Assembly (NCBI RefSeq): GCF_030733385.1
Contig: NZ_JASHJC010000008.1
Location: forward strand, 124,001-188,000
Length of the DNA stretch: 64,000 nucleotides
Direction: 5' to 3'
Source: Roseovarius sp. MMSF_3359
GTDB lineage: Bacteria; Pseudomonadota; Alphaproteobacteria; Rhodobacterales; Rhodobacteraceae
Shown here: positions 23,915 to 34,151 of the stretch, in pieces
How positions within the stretch are numbered: position 1 is the stretch's first letter
Layout of the letters: each line of letters starts with the position of its first letter
Notes under the pieces: generated by a model
Databases searched by the model: none
What the model saw: only the letters and a program-made list of their open reading frames with translations
What the model was told of the DNA's origin: nothing
Program-made: the position numbers and the translations under genes

Positions 23915-24745
23915 TCAGTTCAACTGCTGCGCATGCCATGCGACGTGATCGCCGGCGAAGGTGTTCACGAAGAAATACGAGTGGTCATAGCCTTTCTGCA
24001 TCCGCACCTGTCCAGGCTGACGCCGCTTGGCCATCATGTCGGCAAGCGCCTCGGGGCGAAGCAGGTCAAGGAACTGATCGCTTGCGCCCTGATCGACGAG
24101 CAGATCGCTTTTCCAGCCGTGTTCTTCGAGGAGCAGCGTGGAATCGTGATCGGCCCAGGCGCCCTCGTCATCCCCGAGATATGCGCTCAGTTGTTTGCGC
24201 CCCCAATCGGATTGGGTGGGGTTGGCAATCGGGGCAAAGGCCGAAAGGGAATCGAACAAATCCGCATTGCGAATGGCGATGGTGATCGCGCCATGTCCGC
24301 CCATTGAATGCCCGGTGATGCCGTGCCGGTCCTGCAGGGGCATGTTGTCCATCGCAAGCGAGCGCAACTCGCTGACGATATAGTCATACATGCGATAATG
24401 CGCGCGCCAGGGGTCACGGGTTGCGTTCACATAGAACCCCGCCCCCTGCCCCAAATCATAGGCCCCGTCGTCGCTGACCCCTTCGCCGCGCGGCGAGGTG
24501 TCGGGAAAGATCAGGGCCAGCCCGTGTTTGGACGCATGCGCCTGGAACCCGCCCTTGGTCATCGCGTTTTCATGGGTGCAGGTGAGGCCCGACAGGTACC
24601 AAAGCACCGGCACGGGGCCATCCTGTGCCTGCGGCGGCAGGTAGGCGGCAAAGGTCATCTCGCAGCCACAGGTATTCGAGTGGTGCTTGTAGACACCCTG
24701 CGTCCCGCCGAAGCTCTGGTTGGTTGAGATGACCTCGAGATCCAT
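23915..24745 (-). CDS. fghA: S-formylglutathione hydrolase
   Basis: FghA hydrolyses S-formylglutathione to formate and glutathione in the cytoplasm, the last step of glutathione-dependent formaldehyde oxidation. The 276-residue esterase D family protein has the nucleophile Ser in GHSMGGHG, CTHENAMTKGG (the oxyanion region), and the catalytic His near the end in YDHSYFF. The ATG at 24745 lies 5 bases past the adhI stop and gives the normal N-terminus MDLEVISTNQSFGGTQGVYKH; a longer frame has no family support. Confidence 0.95.
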   Translation of the reverse strand: MDLEVISTNQSFGGTQGVYKHHSNTCGCEMTFAAYLPPQAQDGPVPVLWYLSGLTCTHENAMTKGGFQAHASKHGLALIFPDTSPRGEGVSDDGAYDLGQGAGFYVNATRDPWRAHYRMYDYIVSELRSLAMDNMPLQDRHGITGHSMGGHGAITIAIRNADLFDSLSAFAPIANPTQSDWGRKQLSAYLGDDEGAWADHDSTLLLEEHGWKSDLLVDQGASDQFLDLLRPEALADMMAKRRQPGQVRMQKGYDHSYFFVNTFAGDHVAWHAQQLN

Positions 24746-24749
24746 CGCG

Positions 24750-25865
<1,116 letters not shown>

Positions 25866-26033
25866 CGACGGTATCCTCCCTAACGCATACGGCAGACAAA
25901 AAGGCGCATGCGGCCGGGTTTCAGTATGTATGCGACGACCTCACCCAAACAACTAAGACAATAGTGTGTATTCCGCAGGATAGACTTGCCGGATCAGCGC
26001 GGGCATAGTCGCGAACCAACAAGGAGCCTTGCC

Positions 26034-26651
26034 ATGTCCTTTGCCCGTCCTGCTTTTCTTGTCCTTTGCCTCGCAGCGACCCCGGGTGCCGCCGCGGACT
26101 TCTCCGATCCTACCTGGCCGTGCATACAACGCAAGGTAGAAAATCTTTCGCTTGGCCTGATGTGGCCCCTGCCGGTTGACCTCACCTTGACCGAGGGCGA
26201 CGCGGCGCTTGAACGCGACGTGGCGGAGCTTGCGGAAACGCTGATCCTGCGCCGTATCCCGCTGGAAGATCTGCAAGGCCAGGTTGACGGTTTCGCGGCG
26301 ACCTATGAGGGCGACGCCGACAAGCTCGGCCTGGTCTTTGCCCGGGCTTTCGACACGATTTCCAAGCGGCGGACGCGGATCATCAAGGGCATTGGCGATT
26401 TTTCGCTGGGTCAGATCGCGCTTGCGGAAAAGATCGACGTGGCCCGCGCCGAGATCGACACGCTGATGGCCGCGTCGGAGCCGGATTTCGACCGGGTGGA
26501 CGCGCTTGAGGAACAGATCGACTGGGATCAGGTGATCCACACGGATCGGCAGCGATCCATCACCTATCTCTGCGAAACCCCGACCTTGCTTGAACGCAGG
26601 CTTTTCGGCATCGCGCAGATGCTACAACAGGCGATCCGGGAAGACGGATAG
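26034..26651 (+). CDS. Secreted protein of unknown function
   Basis: The 205-residue product has a signal peptide (FLVLCLAATPGAAA). The mature part starts DFSDPTWPCIQRKVENLSLGLMW and continues as mostly amphipathic helix (AELAETLILRRIPLEDLQGQVDGF, ARAEIDTLMAA). Two cysteines remain after cleavage, in WPCIQ and YLCET. AAGGAG is 5 bases before the ATG at 26034; the frame upstream is not needed. It is divergent from adhI across 168 bases. I do not recognise a family. Position suggests a periplasmic accessory of the C1 system. Confidence 0.75.
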   Translation: MSFARPAFLVLCLAATPGAAADFSDPTWPCIQRKVENLSLGLMWPLPVDLTLTEGDAALERDVAELAETLILRRIPLEDLQGQVDGFAATYEGDADKLGLVFARAFDTISKRRTRIIKGIGDFSLGQIALAEKIDVARAEIDTLMAASEPDFDRVDALEEQIDWDQVIHTDRQRSITYLCETPTLLERRLFGIAQMLQQAIREDG

Positions 26652-26675
26652 AGCGTGTTGCGTTTAATCGGAAAC
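26649..26675 (+). repeat. Dispersed intergenic element TAGAGCG-N10-AATCGGAAAC
   Basis: TAGAGCG (26649-26655), a 10-base spacer and AATCGGAAAC (26666-26675) match exactly, including spacing, the element on the minus strand at 9810-9784. In both copies the TAG is the stop codon of the preceding gene. The rest of the 107-base gap holds nothing else I recognise. Confidence 0.5.
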
Positions 26676-26758
26676 AGAAGAACGCTGCCGCTCGCTCACG
26701 CTCGAACGCGTTTTCTATTGCTTGACCCCATCTGATAGAACGCCACCCGCTGTAAGCC

Positions 26759-27802
26759 CTATTCCCACTCCAGCTCGGTAAAGGCCACGGTGGCGTTGCG
26801 CGGATTGTAGTCATCGAATAGCTGCCAATGGGGCGCTTCGCTCCGGGCTATTTCCTCAACCGCCTCGCCCAGCCGTTGGCCGCTCTCGATGGCGGCGCGC
26901 GTGTCCTCTTCGAGCACGGCCAGATAGCGCGCCATCGGCGCAACACTTTCCGGCCAGTCAAGCACCGGCCCGCCATGGCCCGGCACGATCCGCGCGACCG
27001 GCATCTGCGCCATCTCGGCCAGTACCGCCCGCCAGCCAAGAAGCCGGCCGTCAAGCGCGGGGGTGTGTTCATGAAAGACGAGATCACCGGTGAAGAGGGT
27101 GCCTGTGGTCAGGTCAAAGACGGTCACGTCCGTGCCCGTATGCGCCGCCGGCCATGCCTTGATCTCAAGCACCCGGTTGCCGAGATCAATCTCAAATCCC
27201 CCCTCTACGCTTCGGTCAATCGCGACCGCGCGCGTCCCGAGAAATGCCTCCGCCCCGATCAGGCGTTCCAGGCTTTCAAGGTAGTTTGGCGCCCGGTCCG
27301 ACAAGGCCCGTGGCAGGGCGGCATGCCCCACGATTTCGGCCCCCGCATCGGCAAAGAGGCTCGCGCCAAGGACGTGATCGGGGTGCATATGGGTCAGGAT
27401 CACGTGGCTGACCGGCAGGTCCGTGCGCGCCCGTATGGCCCGCCATGTCGCCTCGCCCATCCAGCGCGCCGTGCCGGTGTCGATGACGGCAACGCTCTGC
27501 GCACCGACGACAAACCCGAGATTGGTCACATCGCCCTTGTTCTGGGCGTTCGGCACGTCGATCGCGCCGCGATGGGCATAAACGCCGGGGGCTACTTCGG
27601 TGAAATCAAGCGTCGCGCCGACCTCCTGACACCGCGCAGGGCCCTGGGCCACAGGCCCCTCGGGTATTGCCTGAAGGCGTGGATCAGAGGTCAGGATCGC
27701 TTCGCATTCGGCCTGTGTCGCCGCCTCTGCCCCGGGCAGAAGATGGTCGCGGCAAGGCGCCCCCGACAGGCCCAGACAAAGCGTTATGACGGCTTCGAAC
27801 AT
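26759..27802 (-). CDS. Quinoprotein relay zinc metallohydrolase (metallo-beta-lactamase fold)
   Basis: The 347-residue secreted protein has a signal-like start (MFEAVITLCLGLSGA). The metallo-beta-lactamase core has the dizinc motif HMHPDH at 138-143, further ligands in AAHTGTD and TGDLVFHEHTP, and the late His in VPGHGGP. It is related to SoxH-like hydrolases and is of the kind found with quinoprotein SoxYZ-like carriers. By analogy it could release a thioester or thiol-bound group from the carrier, which is inference. The ATG at 27802 has GGAGG 7 bases upstream. It is divergent from the second SoxYZ gene. Confidence 0.86.
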   Translation of the reverse strand: MFEAVITLCLGLSGAPCRDHLLPGAEAATQAECEAILTSDPRLQAIPEGPVAQGPARCQEVGATLDFTEVAPGVYAHRGAIDVPNAQNKGDVTNLGFVVGAQSVAVIDTGTARWMGEATWRAIRARTDLPVSHVILTHMHPDHVLGASLFADAGAEIVGHAALPRALSDRAPNYLESLERLIGAEAFLGTRAVAIDRSVEGGFEIDLGNRVLEIKAWPAAHTGTDVTVFDLTTGTLFTGDLVFHEHTPALDGRLLGWRAVLAEMAQMPVARIVPGHGGPVLDWPESVAPMARYLAVLEEDTRAAIESGQRLGEAVEEIARSEAPHWQLFDDYNPRNATVAFTELEWE

Positions 27803-27882
27803 CCGCGATCCTCCGCAGGCCAGCCTAGCACAGGAGAGGGCCAGACCCATTCAGCCATTCGTCGCAGTATCTTTTTCAGGGG

Positions 27883-27897
27883 TTTTATGTCATAAAA
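27883..27897. promoter_or_regulatory. Perfect palindrome upstream of SoxYZ-like gene 2
   Basis: TTTTATG (27883-27889), one T and CATAAAA (27891-27897) form a 15-bp palindrome, 29 bases before the ATG at 27927 and in the divergent space with the zinc hydrolase gene. It is AT-rich like the pqqA and 16.77-kb palindromes but has a different core, so a shared regulator is not assumed. Confidence 0.4.
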
Positions 27898-27926
27898 CGC
27901 CCGAGTTTCGAACAGGAGGACAGGTA

Positions 27927-28739
27927 ATGGCTCCCAAGTTGACGACCTTGGCGGCGGTTGTGGCACTGTTGGCGGCCCCCGGATGGGCAAGTGACACGAT
28001 CAAGAACCCGCTGACCGAAAGCGAGACCTGGAAGGATCTGCGCGGTGATGTTCTGGGCGAGGTCGAGGTGACCGATGCCGATCAATTGCTGGCGGTCGAG
28101 GCACCTTACCGGGCCCATGACGCGGCCACCGTGCCGGTCATCCTGCGCCAGCTTGACCCCTCGACACAGATCACCGCGGCAACGGTCGTGGTGGACGAAA
28201 ACCCCGCCCCTGTCGCGGGTGTGTTTGCATTTTCCCCGGCCATGGCACCGCTTGATTTCGAGATGCGGGTTCGGGTCAACCAGTATTCCAACGTCCGCGT
28301 GATTGCCGAAACGCCCGACGGGCTGCACATGACCGGTCGCTTCGTGAAGGCATCGGGCGGGTGTTCGGCGCCCGCGTCGCGTGATCCCGAGGTCGCGCTG
28401 GCCTCCATGGGGCAGATGAAGCTGCGGACTTTCGACGGCGCCGCGCAAATGTCAACGCCCCGGCGCGAGGCGCAGATCATGATCCGGCACCCGAATTATT
28501 CCGGGCTGCAACGGGATCAGGTGACGCAACTTTTCATCCCTGCGCATTTCATCGACCATATCGAGGTTTGGCAGGGCGATGATCTGATGTTCACCATGGA
28601 TGGCGGCATCTCGATCTCGGAAAACCCGGTGTTCCGTTTTTCCTATAACGACAACGGATCAACGTCGCTAACCGTCAAGGCGACCGATACCGAGGGCAAT
28701 AGCTTCGAGCGGGAATTGCCGAAATCGGCCGAAAGCTGA
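27927..28739 (+). CDS. Quinoprotein-associated SoxYZ-like fusion carrier 2
   Basis: The 270-residue paralog of the protein at 18754 has a signal peptide (VVALLAAPGWA), a SoxY-like domain to about residue 140, the arm ASGGCSAPA with Cys146, and a SoxZ-like domain. Cys146 is the only cysteine in the whole protein. The VVVDENPAPVAGVF, RFVKASGGCSAP and ISISENP blocks align with carrier 1, while the rest has diverged, so the two are probably specialised. AGGAGG precedes the ATG. It is divergent from the zinc hydrolase, a likely partner. Confidence 0.88.
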   Translation: MAPKLTTLAAVVALLAAPGWASDTIKNPLTESETWKDLRGDVLGEVEVTDADQLLAVEAPYRAHDAATVPVILRQLDPSTQITAATVVVDENPAPVAGVFAFSPAMAPLDFEMRVRVNQYSNVRVIAETPDGLHMTGRFVKASGGCSAPASRDPEVALASMGQMKLRTFDGAAQMSTPRREAQIMIRHPNYSGLQRDQVTQLFIPAHFIDHIEVWQGDDLMFTMDGGISISENPVFRFSYNDNGSTSLTVKATDTEGNSFERELPKSAES

Positions 28740-28757
28740 GAGCTTAGACTTTACGGG

Positions 28758-29108
28758 TCAGAAGCAGATCAATTCTGCTTCGGCCTGCGCGCGGCGCAGG
28801 TCAGCCACGAGGTTCTCCGCCATGGCGGCCGAGTTGAAGAAGGCCATGCGCTCACCGCCCACGCGCCGCATCGACAGGACCGTTTCGGCCTCCAGGTATT
28901 GCTCATAGGTCAGGATCGCCGCGATTTCGTCGATTGAGCAGGAACACCGATCCAGCATTTCGCGGGTCTGGCCGTTGGTCACCATACAGGCAAAGACATA
29001 ATCCGCCCGCGCCGCCGTTGGATAGTCATTCAGACGCTCGGTCACGGTCTGCCCCGATGCCGCGAGCGGCATCAGCAGCGCCACCGCCATGCACAAGAAA
29101 CGCTTCAT
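28758..29108 (-). CDS. Small secreted protein of unknown function
   Basis: The 116-residue product has a signal peptide (AVALLMPLAASGQ). The mature chain has conserved-looking cysteines in VFACMV and DRCSCS and a final ELICF. Most of it should be helical. It overlaps the preceding 223-residue gene by 4 bases and ends the kinase operon, converging on SoxYZ-like gene 2 with 18 bases between. Similar small proteins occur in quinoprotein clusters, but I cannot give a function. Confidence 0.72.
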   Translation of the reverse strand: MKRFLCMAVALLMPLAASGQTVTERLNDYPTAARADYVFACMVTNGQTREMLDRCSCSIDEIAAILTYEQYLEAETVLSMRRVGGERMAFFNSAAMAENLVADLRRAQAEAELICF

Positions 29109-29776
29109 TCCGGCGCGGCCTCCAGCCTGTCGAAAAGCACCTCGGAGCGATAGACAGGGCTGCCCGCCTCCGCCGCTTCGGCCACGAGGCTGATATACCA
29201 GCCCGGCACCGCGTCCGACATGGTCACCGCAAGCTCCAGCGTGCCGAACCCCTTCATCCGGTCCTGGTTCGGGTCACCTTTGAAGGGGTACAGGCGGATC
29301 GTGCGGGTGGGTACCGTTTTGCCATCCAACACCGTCTCGCCCTCCTCGATGTCTGATGGTTGCACCAGGGCCTCCTTGACCCGGTTGCGGATGTAGTAAG
29401 GGCTGCCACCGGCAGCCTCGGCCATGTCACGCACGACGGTTTCATAGAAATACATAATCATCGGATTGCCGACGCTGGCGGGGAAGACGCCCAAAGCGCG
29501 ATGTTTCTCGTCCTGACGGAACTCAAGCTGCGCCATTTCCTGCTGGCTTTCGCGGAAGGAAAGCGCGATCTGCCCGGTATCGCGCTCGGCCGCGTCGGGT
29601 TTGAGCGTATTGGTCACGTTGCGCTGATAGACCAGCGCCGTATCCCGGTCGACCTGATCCAGCGTGCCATCGCGGAACAGGAGGTCATAAGTCGCCTCGC
29701 CGTCAATTTCCGACGCAAGCGCGACCCCGGCGGCCAGAACCCCCGCCACTATAGTCATGGAAAAAGATCTGATCAT
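29105..29776 (-). CDS. Secreted protein of unknown function
   Basis: The 223-residue product has a signal peptide ending VALA. The mature protein has no cysteine and a mixed alpha/beta character, with GNPMIMYFYETVVRDMAEAAGG and DGKTVPTRTIRLYPFKGDPNQDRM as its most regular stretches. It follows the hybrid kinase by 36 bases and overlaps the next gene by 4. It could be a periplasmic sensor partner or a quinoprotein accessory; neither can be read from the sequence. Confidence 0.72.
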   Translation of the reverse strand: MIRSFSMTIVAGVLAAGVALASEIDGEATYDLLFRDGTLDQVDRDTALVYQRNVTNTLKPDAAERDTGQIALSFRESQQEMAQLEFRQDEKHRALGVFPASVGNPMIMYFYETVVRDMAEAAGGSPYYIRNRVKEALVQPSDIEEGETVLDGKTVPTRTIRLYPFKGDPNQDRMKGFGTLELAVTMSDAVPGWYISLVAEAAEAGSPVYRSEVLFDRLEAAPE

Positions 29777-29812
29777 CGCTTCACTCCTCCGGCCTTCCGC
29801 GACTCTAGGCGC

Positions 29813-32107
29813 TCAGGCAATCCTGTCATCGCCGACCTTTGTCGGTATGTTCAACCGGCGCATCCGGTCCTCGCCCTGGACCACCGAGCTCCACCGGATT
29901 TTCCAGTCAATCAGCGGGCGCAACTGCGATAGCTTCACCGGCTTGGTCATCACCGATATGTCGTTCTGAATGCCCGCCTGACGCAGTGTCTTGCTGCGGT
30001 CCGCGGTGATCAGGATCGCCGGCACATGACATCCGGACGCCGCCCGTATCTGCGCGATGGCCTCGACACCCGTGGTGCCGTGATCCAGATGATAATCGGC
30101 CAGGATGATGTCCGGCGGGAGGCCCATATCGGCCACGAAAGTCAACGCCTCTTCGATGGAACTCGCCGGCAGGACGCTCGCCCCCCATTGTTCGAGCCAT
30201 TGCGTGGTCCCGTAGAGCACATCGCGGTCATTTTCGATCACCAGAACGATATGCTCCAGCGACAGATCGTCGGTCAATTGCATCAACCCCTCGGGTTCCG
30301 CCCGTTCCGGCGTGCCTTCAACCTGTTCCAGTTCGATCCCGAAGACCGAGCCGACACCGGGTTTCGACCGGACCGACAGCTTGTGGTTCAAGAGCCGGCA
30401 GGCGCGGTCCACGACCGACAGGCCCAGCCCCACACCAGAGCCGATCGGCACATCGCCCGCGCGGGCGAATTCCTCGAAGATGCGGGCCTGATCCTTGAGC
30501 GCGATGCCGATGCCGGTATCCCAGACCTCAAGCCTGACCTTGCCCTCCTCGCGCCTGCAGCCAACAAGCACACGCCCGCCCGGATTGGTGTATTGGATCG
30601 CGTTCACCACGAGGTTCTGGACCGAGCGCAGCAGATAGATCGGGTCGGAATGCACAAAGACCGAACAGGGGATGACCGACAGCTTGACGTTCTTTTCCTC
30701 GGCCACAAGCACCTGATCGGCGAAGATACCCCCCATGAGCGGCGCCAGGTTCAGCGTCGTGGGCGAGACCGCATCGGGATCCGGGCTTTCGAGGCGCGAG
30801 ATATCGAGCAGCGAATGCAGCAGGTGTTCAGCCGATCCAAACGCCCCTTCAAGCCGTTCCATCATGCCGTGAAATTCGGTCTCGCGCGTGGTTTCCATCA
30901 GGGTCGAGATCAGGAGTTTGGCCGCATTGATGGGCTGCAAGAGGTCATGGCTTGCCGCCGCCAGGAACCTGGTCTTGGAGGACACCGCCGCCTCGGCACG
31001 TTCCTTGGCCAGCCGCAGTTCCTCTTCGACGCGGGCCTTTTCCTCGTATTCCGCCACCAGCTTGGCATTGGCCCGGGTCAGCTCTGCCGTGCGCTCCATG
31101 ACCCGGTTTTCAAGCATTTCGGTCGCGCGCGCCTCAAGCGTCACGTCCTTGAGTTCAACCAGAAACCCCCCATCGGGCAGCATGTTGGCGTGAATGTCCA
31201 TCACCCGGTCGGCCCCGTGCCGCACCCGCCGGTGAAACCGTCCCTTGCTCGTCAGGATATGCCGCCATTTTTCGACCAGGTCGCCGTCGCCGGGCCGGAT
31301 CAGGTCACGCTTGACCATGAATTCAAGGACCCGTTGCAACGGCATGCCCGGCTCGAGGATGGTCAGCGGTATCCCTAGGATTTCGCGAAACCGGGCGTTT
31401 TGCATCATCACCTCGTCCGAGGCGGAGAAGGTGCATACGCCCGAGCCCATGTTCTGATACACCGCCTGCAGATAATCCGCCTGCCGGTCGATCAGGCTTT
31501 CCTTTTCCCGGCGATTGCGGCGCAGGATGGCGGTGATTTCCGTCAGCAGCAGCACGAGGTTTTCCGAGGACGCATATTGCGCGCTCATCTGGTACCAACG
31601 GTCATTCCTGAGCTCGATGACCATCGACACGATCGCCGCCTCATTCTGAGGGTTTTTCAGTGCCGTCGCGACCAGCCCCAGATGCCGGTCGGTCGAGACA
31701 AGATGTCCGCTTTCACTCAGAAGGTCGAAATACTGCTCGACCCTGAGGCCCGTGACGATCCGGTCGGACACATCCGGCAGCAGGTTGCGAAAAAGGTCGT
31801 TACACAAGTCCAGACGCCCCGAGGAAAACAGGGCAAACCCCTCTTCCATCGACGACAACGCCTCAACCAGGCTCTTGCGGCTGCGTTCGCGTTCGTACCG
31901 GGCGCTCTCAAGCTCCGTCGTGGCGCGTTCCAGGTCGCGGCTCTGGGCGGCGATCTGCTCCTGCAGGTCAATCGCCGACTGAAAAGCCCGAAAGGCGGAG
32001 GGGCCGACATCCTCCTGACGGCTGGCGCGACGGACCAGGGCATCAATGATCTTGGCCTGCCGGGCGATCTGCTGTTCCGGCGGCTCGTTGGGGTCGATCA
32101 TCGTCAA
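29813..32107 (-). CDS. Cytoplasmic hybrid sensor histidine kinase (NahK/FlhS-like)
   Basis: This 764-residue protein has no membrane segment. In order: an N-terminal coiled coil (about 15-85), PAS-like domains (about 85-195 and 210-325), a second coiled coil (330-375), the phosphoacceptor His387 in FLAAASHDLLQPINAAKLL, an ATPase domain with VVNAIQYTNPGG and GSGVGLGLSVVDR, and a C-terminal receiver (about 640-755, with ILADYHLD). This layout matches NahK/ErcS'-type kinases and Paracoccus FlhS. The start overlaps the FIST gene (ATGA). With the LuxR-type regulator it probably forms a phosphorelay controlling C1 genes. Confidence 0.86.
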   Translation of the reverse strand: MTMIDPNEPPEQQIARQAKIIDALVRRASRQEDVGPSAFRAFQSAIDLQEQIAAQSRDLERATTELESARYERERSRKSLVEALSSMEEGFALFSSGRLDLCNDLFRNLLPDVSDRIVTGLRVEQYFDLLSESGHLVSTDRHLGLVATALKNPQNEAAIVSMVIELRNDRWYQMSAQYASSENLVLLLTEITAILRRNRREKESLIDRQADYLQAVYQNMGSGVCTFSASDEVMMQNARFREILGIPLTILEPGMPLQRVLEFMVKRDLIRPGDGDLVEKWRHILTSKGRFHRRVRHGADRVMDIHANMLPDGGFLVELKDVTLEARATEMLENRVMERTAELTRANAKLVAEYEEKARVEEELRLAKERAEAAVSSKTRFLAAASHDLLQPINAAKLLISTLMETTRETEFHGMMERLEGAFGSAEHLLHSLLDISRLESPDPDAVSPTTLNLAPLMGGIFADQVLVAEEKNVKLSVIPCSVFVHSDPIYLLRSVQNLVVNAIQYTNPGGRVLVGCRREEGKVRLEVWDTGIGIALKDQARIFEEFARAGDVPIGSGVGLGLSVVDRACRLLNHKLSVRSKPGVGSVFGIELEQVEGTPERAEPEGLMQLTDDLSLEHIVLVIENDRDVLYGTTQWLEQWGASVLPASSIEEALTFVADMGLPPDIILADYHLDHGTTGVEAIAQIRAASGCHVPAILITADRSKTLRQAGIQNDISVMTKPVKLSQLRPLIDWKIRWSSVVQGEDRMRRLNIPTKVGDDRIA

Positions 32108-33261
32108 TTGAGCGCCCTCTCCTCCGGCTCAAAAAACGCCACCCCGACGAAGGTCTGGTTCATGTGGACGCCAGATTGCTGCTCGCCATAGGTGTTGAAG
32201 CCCAGAACGCGGTGCGATTTGAGGCAATCCGATACTTCCTTGCGCAACTGCTTCTGCTCGATCTCGAGCTTGCGCAGCACACAGTCGAACCCGAGGATGA
32301 AATCCGGGTCACGCCCCTTCTGGTCGCGGACATCAAGCCCGGCCTCGAGCGTCTCGAGGATCTCCTGCCCCTGCCCAAGCGTCATGATGAGCCCATCGTC
32401 GATCGCCGCCAGGAAAGACAGCGCGTGTCCTGTTCCCGCATCACTGATCGCGCGGACGTAATGGTTGGACTTATGCTGCACCAGTAACGGGTTTTCGGCG
32501 AAGACCTCGGGCGACAGCTTTTCGGTGGGACACCCGACCAATCGCGCATATTCCAAAGCGGCAGGCGCCCCGTTGATTTCATAAACCAGCCGCTCATCGG
32601 GGTTGGCGCCGGTGATTACGATCGGGGTGCCGACCGGCAGAAAATGATCGAAGCCAAGCCCCTGGAATTCCAGGTTCGTCTCGATCAACAGAAGCACGGC
32701 GGCATTGGTATGGGCGCGTCCCTCATGCAGCACGAAGGTCTTCTCGAACAAGAGCCCATCCCCCGCCGATCCGCCAAAGATGGGCAAACCATCAAGGGCA
32801 ATCTCAAGCGTGGCGACCAGCACGTCTTCCTGCTTGGAAAGGCCATCGGCAAAGATCAGCGCCAGGCGGTTCCAGCCAGCCGTGTGGCGGAATTTCTCCG
32901 CATGGCGCCGCGCCTGCGCCGCGATTGTGGTCGTGGAAAGCGGGTTAAGACGGTCAAGCAGCGTCGAGGCGCAGCGAAAATTCGCCTTTGGAAAGGCCAG
33001 AAGCAAGAGAGCCTCGGATTCGTAGCCTTCACTGGTGATCTGGCCCGCGGTGGTGCAGCCGAAGACCGGGACACCGCCAAGCCGGAGATCAAGCGCCGAG
33101 ATCGTCGCGTCGAGGTCAAGCGCGTTGGGCACAAACGCCATGACGAAACAAGTGTCGGATGGCCGGATCTCGGCAGTGGCCTCTTCAACCGCCAACGGCG
33201 CCGCCGGGTTATCCGATCGGCCGACCTTCACGTAGGATGGGCTTGATCCGTTTTCGTGCAT
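32104..33261 (-). CDS. FIST-domain sensor protein (NosP-like)
   Basis: The 385-residue protein has a FIST_N domain (about 30-225, with GVPVFGCTTAGQI and LPIFGGSAGDGL) and a FIST_C domain (about 235-370, ending FNTYGEQ). FIST proteins of the NosP type bind haem and nitric oxide and modulate a co-encoded NahK-type kinase, which is the gene downstream here (4-base overlap). That pairing supports a ligand-sensing role for this protein. Whether it binds haem and NO or another small ligand cannot be told from the sequence. Confidence 0.83.
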   Translation of the reverse strand: MHENGSSPSYVKVGRSDNPAAPLAVEEATAEIRPSDTCFVMAFVPNALDLDATISALDLRLGGVPVFGCTTAGQITSEGYESEALLLLAFPKANFRCASTLLDRLNPLSTTTIAAQARRHAEKFRHTAGWNRLALIFADGLSKQEDVLVATLEIALDGLPIFGGSAGDGLLFEKTFVLHEGRAHTNAAVLLLIETNLEFQGLGFDHFLPVGTPIVITGANPDERLVYEINGAPAALEYARLVGCPTEKLSPEVFAENPLLVQHKSNHYVRAISDAGTGHALSFLAAIDDGLIMTLGQGQEILETLEAGLDVRDQKGRDPDFILGFDCVLRKLEIEQKQLRKEVSDCLKSHRVLGFNTYGEQQSGVHMNQTFVGVAFFEPEERALN

Positions 33262-33269
33262 CGGAGCAC

Positions 33270-33989
33270 CTAATGCTGCAGAAAGGCGCGCGCTTCCGGC
33301 TCAGTACCGCTTTGCCGGGCCAGAATCCCTTCGACCCGGACCACCGCCTGCGTACGGTTCCGCACGCCAAGGCGGCGTAGAAGGGCCGTGATGTGAGCCT
33401 TTACCGTGGCTTCGGCCAGCGACAATTCATAGGCGATCAGCTTGTTTGGTTTGCCAAGGCAGATCAGTTTCAGAATGCGGACCTGCTGCGGCGTGAGCGA
33501 GGCAAGTTCCGGGATATCCTGAAATGGACACTGATCCGCCGTCCCACCGTCATCGGTGCGCCGATATTCCTTGGGGACGTATTCGCGCCCGGAGGTGATT
33601 TCGTTCACGGCGAACTTGAGCGTCTTCGCGGAGGAATCCTTGGGGAGAAAACCGGCGGCCCCTTCGTCCAGCAGCGATTGCACCAGTTCCACCGAGGCAA
33701 GCGACGAGATGACGAGGACCTGCGTGTCCGGCAGCCGCTTGCGCAGCTTCTGAAAACCCGAGATGCCGGCAACATCCGGAAGTTTAAGATCGAACATCAC
33801 TAGGTCGGGGTCAAACCCGTCTTCGAGCGCCTCGAAAGTCTGCTTCAGAGAGCCGGTTTTGCGGATCATGCAGTCGTCAAAGACGAACTCGAGCGCCGAG
33901 GCAAGCGCGTCACTGTAAAGCGGATGATCATCGACGATCAACATCTTCGACATCTTGCGATGCGTTTCCACGGCAGACGATTGCTGCAT
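33270..33989 (-). CDS. Response regulator, NarL/LuxR family (FlhR/ErdR-like)
   Basis: The 239-residue regulator has a receiver (about 20-135) with VDDHPLYSDALASALE, phosphorylation Asp in DLVMFDLKLPD and Lys in GFLPKDSS. The LuxR helix-turn-helix follows (LTPQQVRILKLICLGKPNKLIAYEL, then TVKAHITALLRRLGV). The ATG at 33989 has GGGAGGAG upstream, better than the frame start 21 bases earlier. It heads the operon with FIST, kinase and two secreted proteins. FlhR in Paracoccus and ErdR in Pseudomonas, of this type, control methanol or ethanol oxidation. Confidence 0.87.
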   Translation of the reverse strand: MQQSSAVETHRKMSKMLIVDDHPLYSDALASALEFVFDDCMIRKTGSLKQTFEALEDGFDPDLVMFDLKLPDVAGISGFQKLRKRLPDTQVLVISSLASVELVQSLLDEGAAGFLPKDSSAKTLKFAVNEITSGREYVPKEYRRTDDGGTADQCPFQDIPELASLTPQQVRILKLICLGKPNKLIAYELSLAEATVKAHITALLRRLGVRNRTQAVVRVEGILARQSGTEPEARAFLQH

Positions 33990-34151
33990 TCGATCTCCTC
34001 CCCAGCTCAAGCTAAACTAAACGCCGTTCAAATCAAATAAATTAAGTGAACACTCGGGCAGCAGCATAAACAAATCAAGTAGATAAGCGATAAATTGCGC
34101 ATAGGTCACTGGCGGGAAGTTTGTGGTTGCAAGGTGGTTTCAGGGCGTCCG

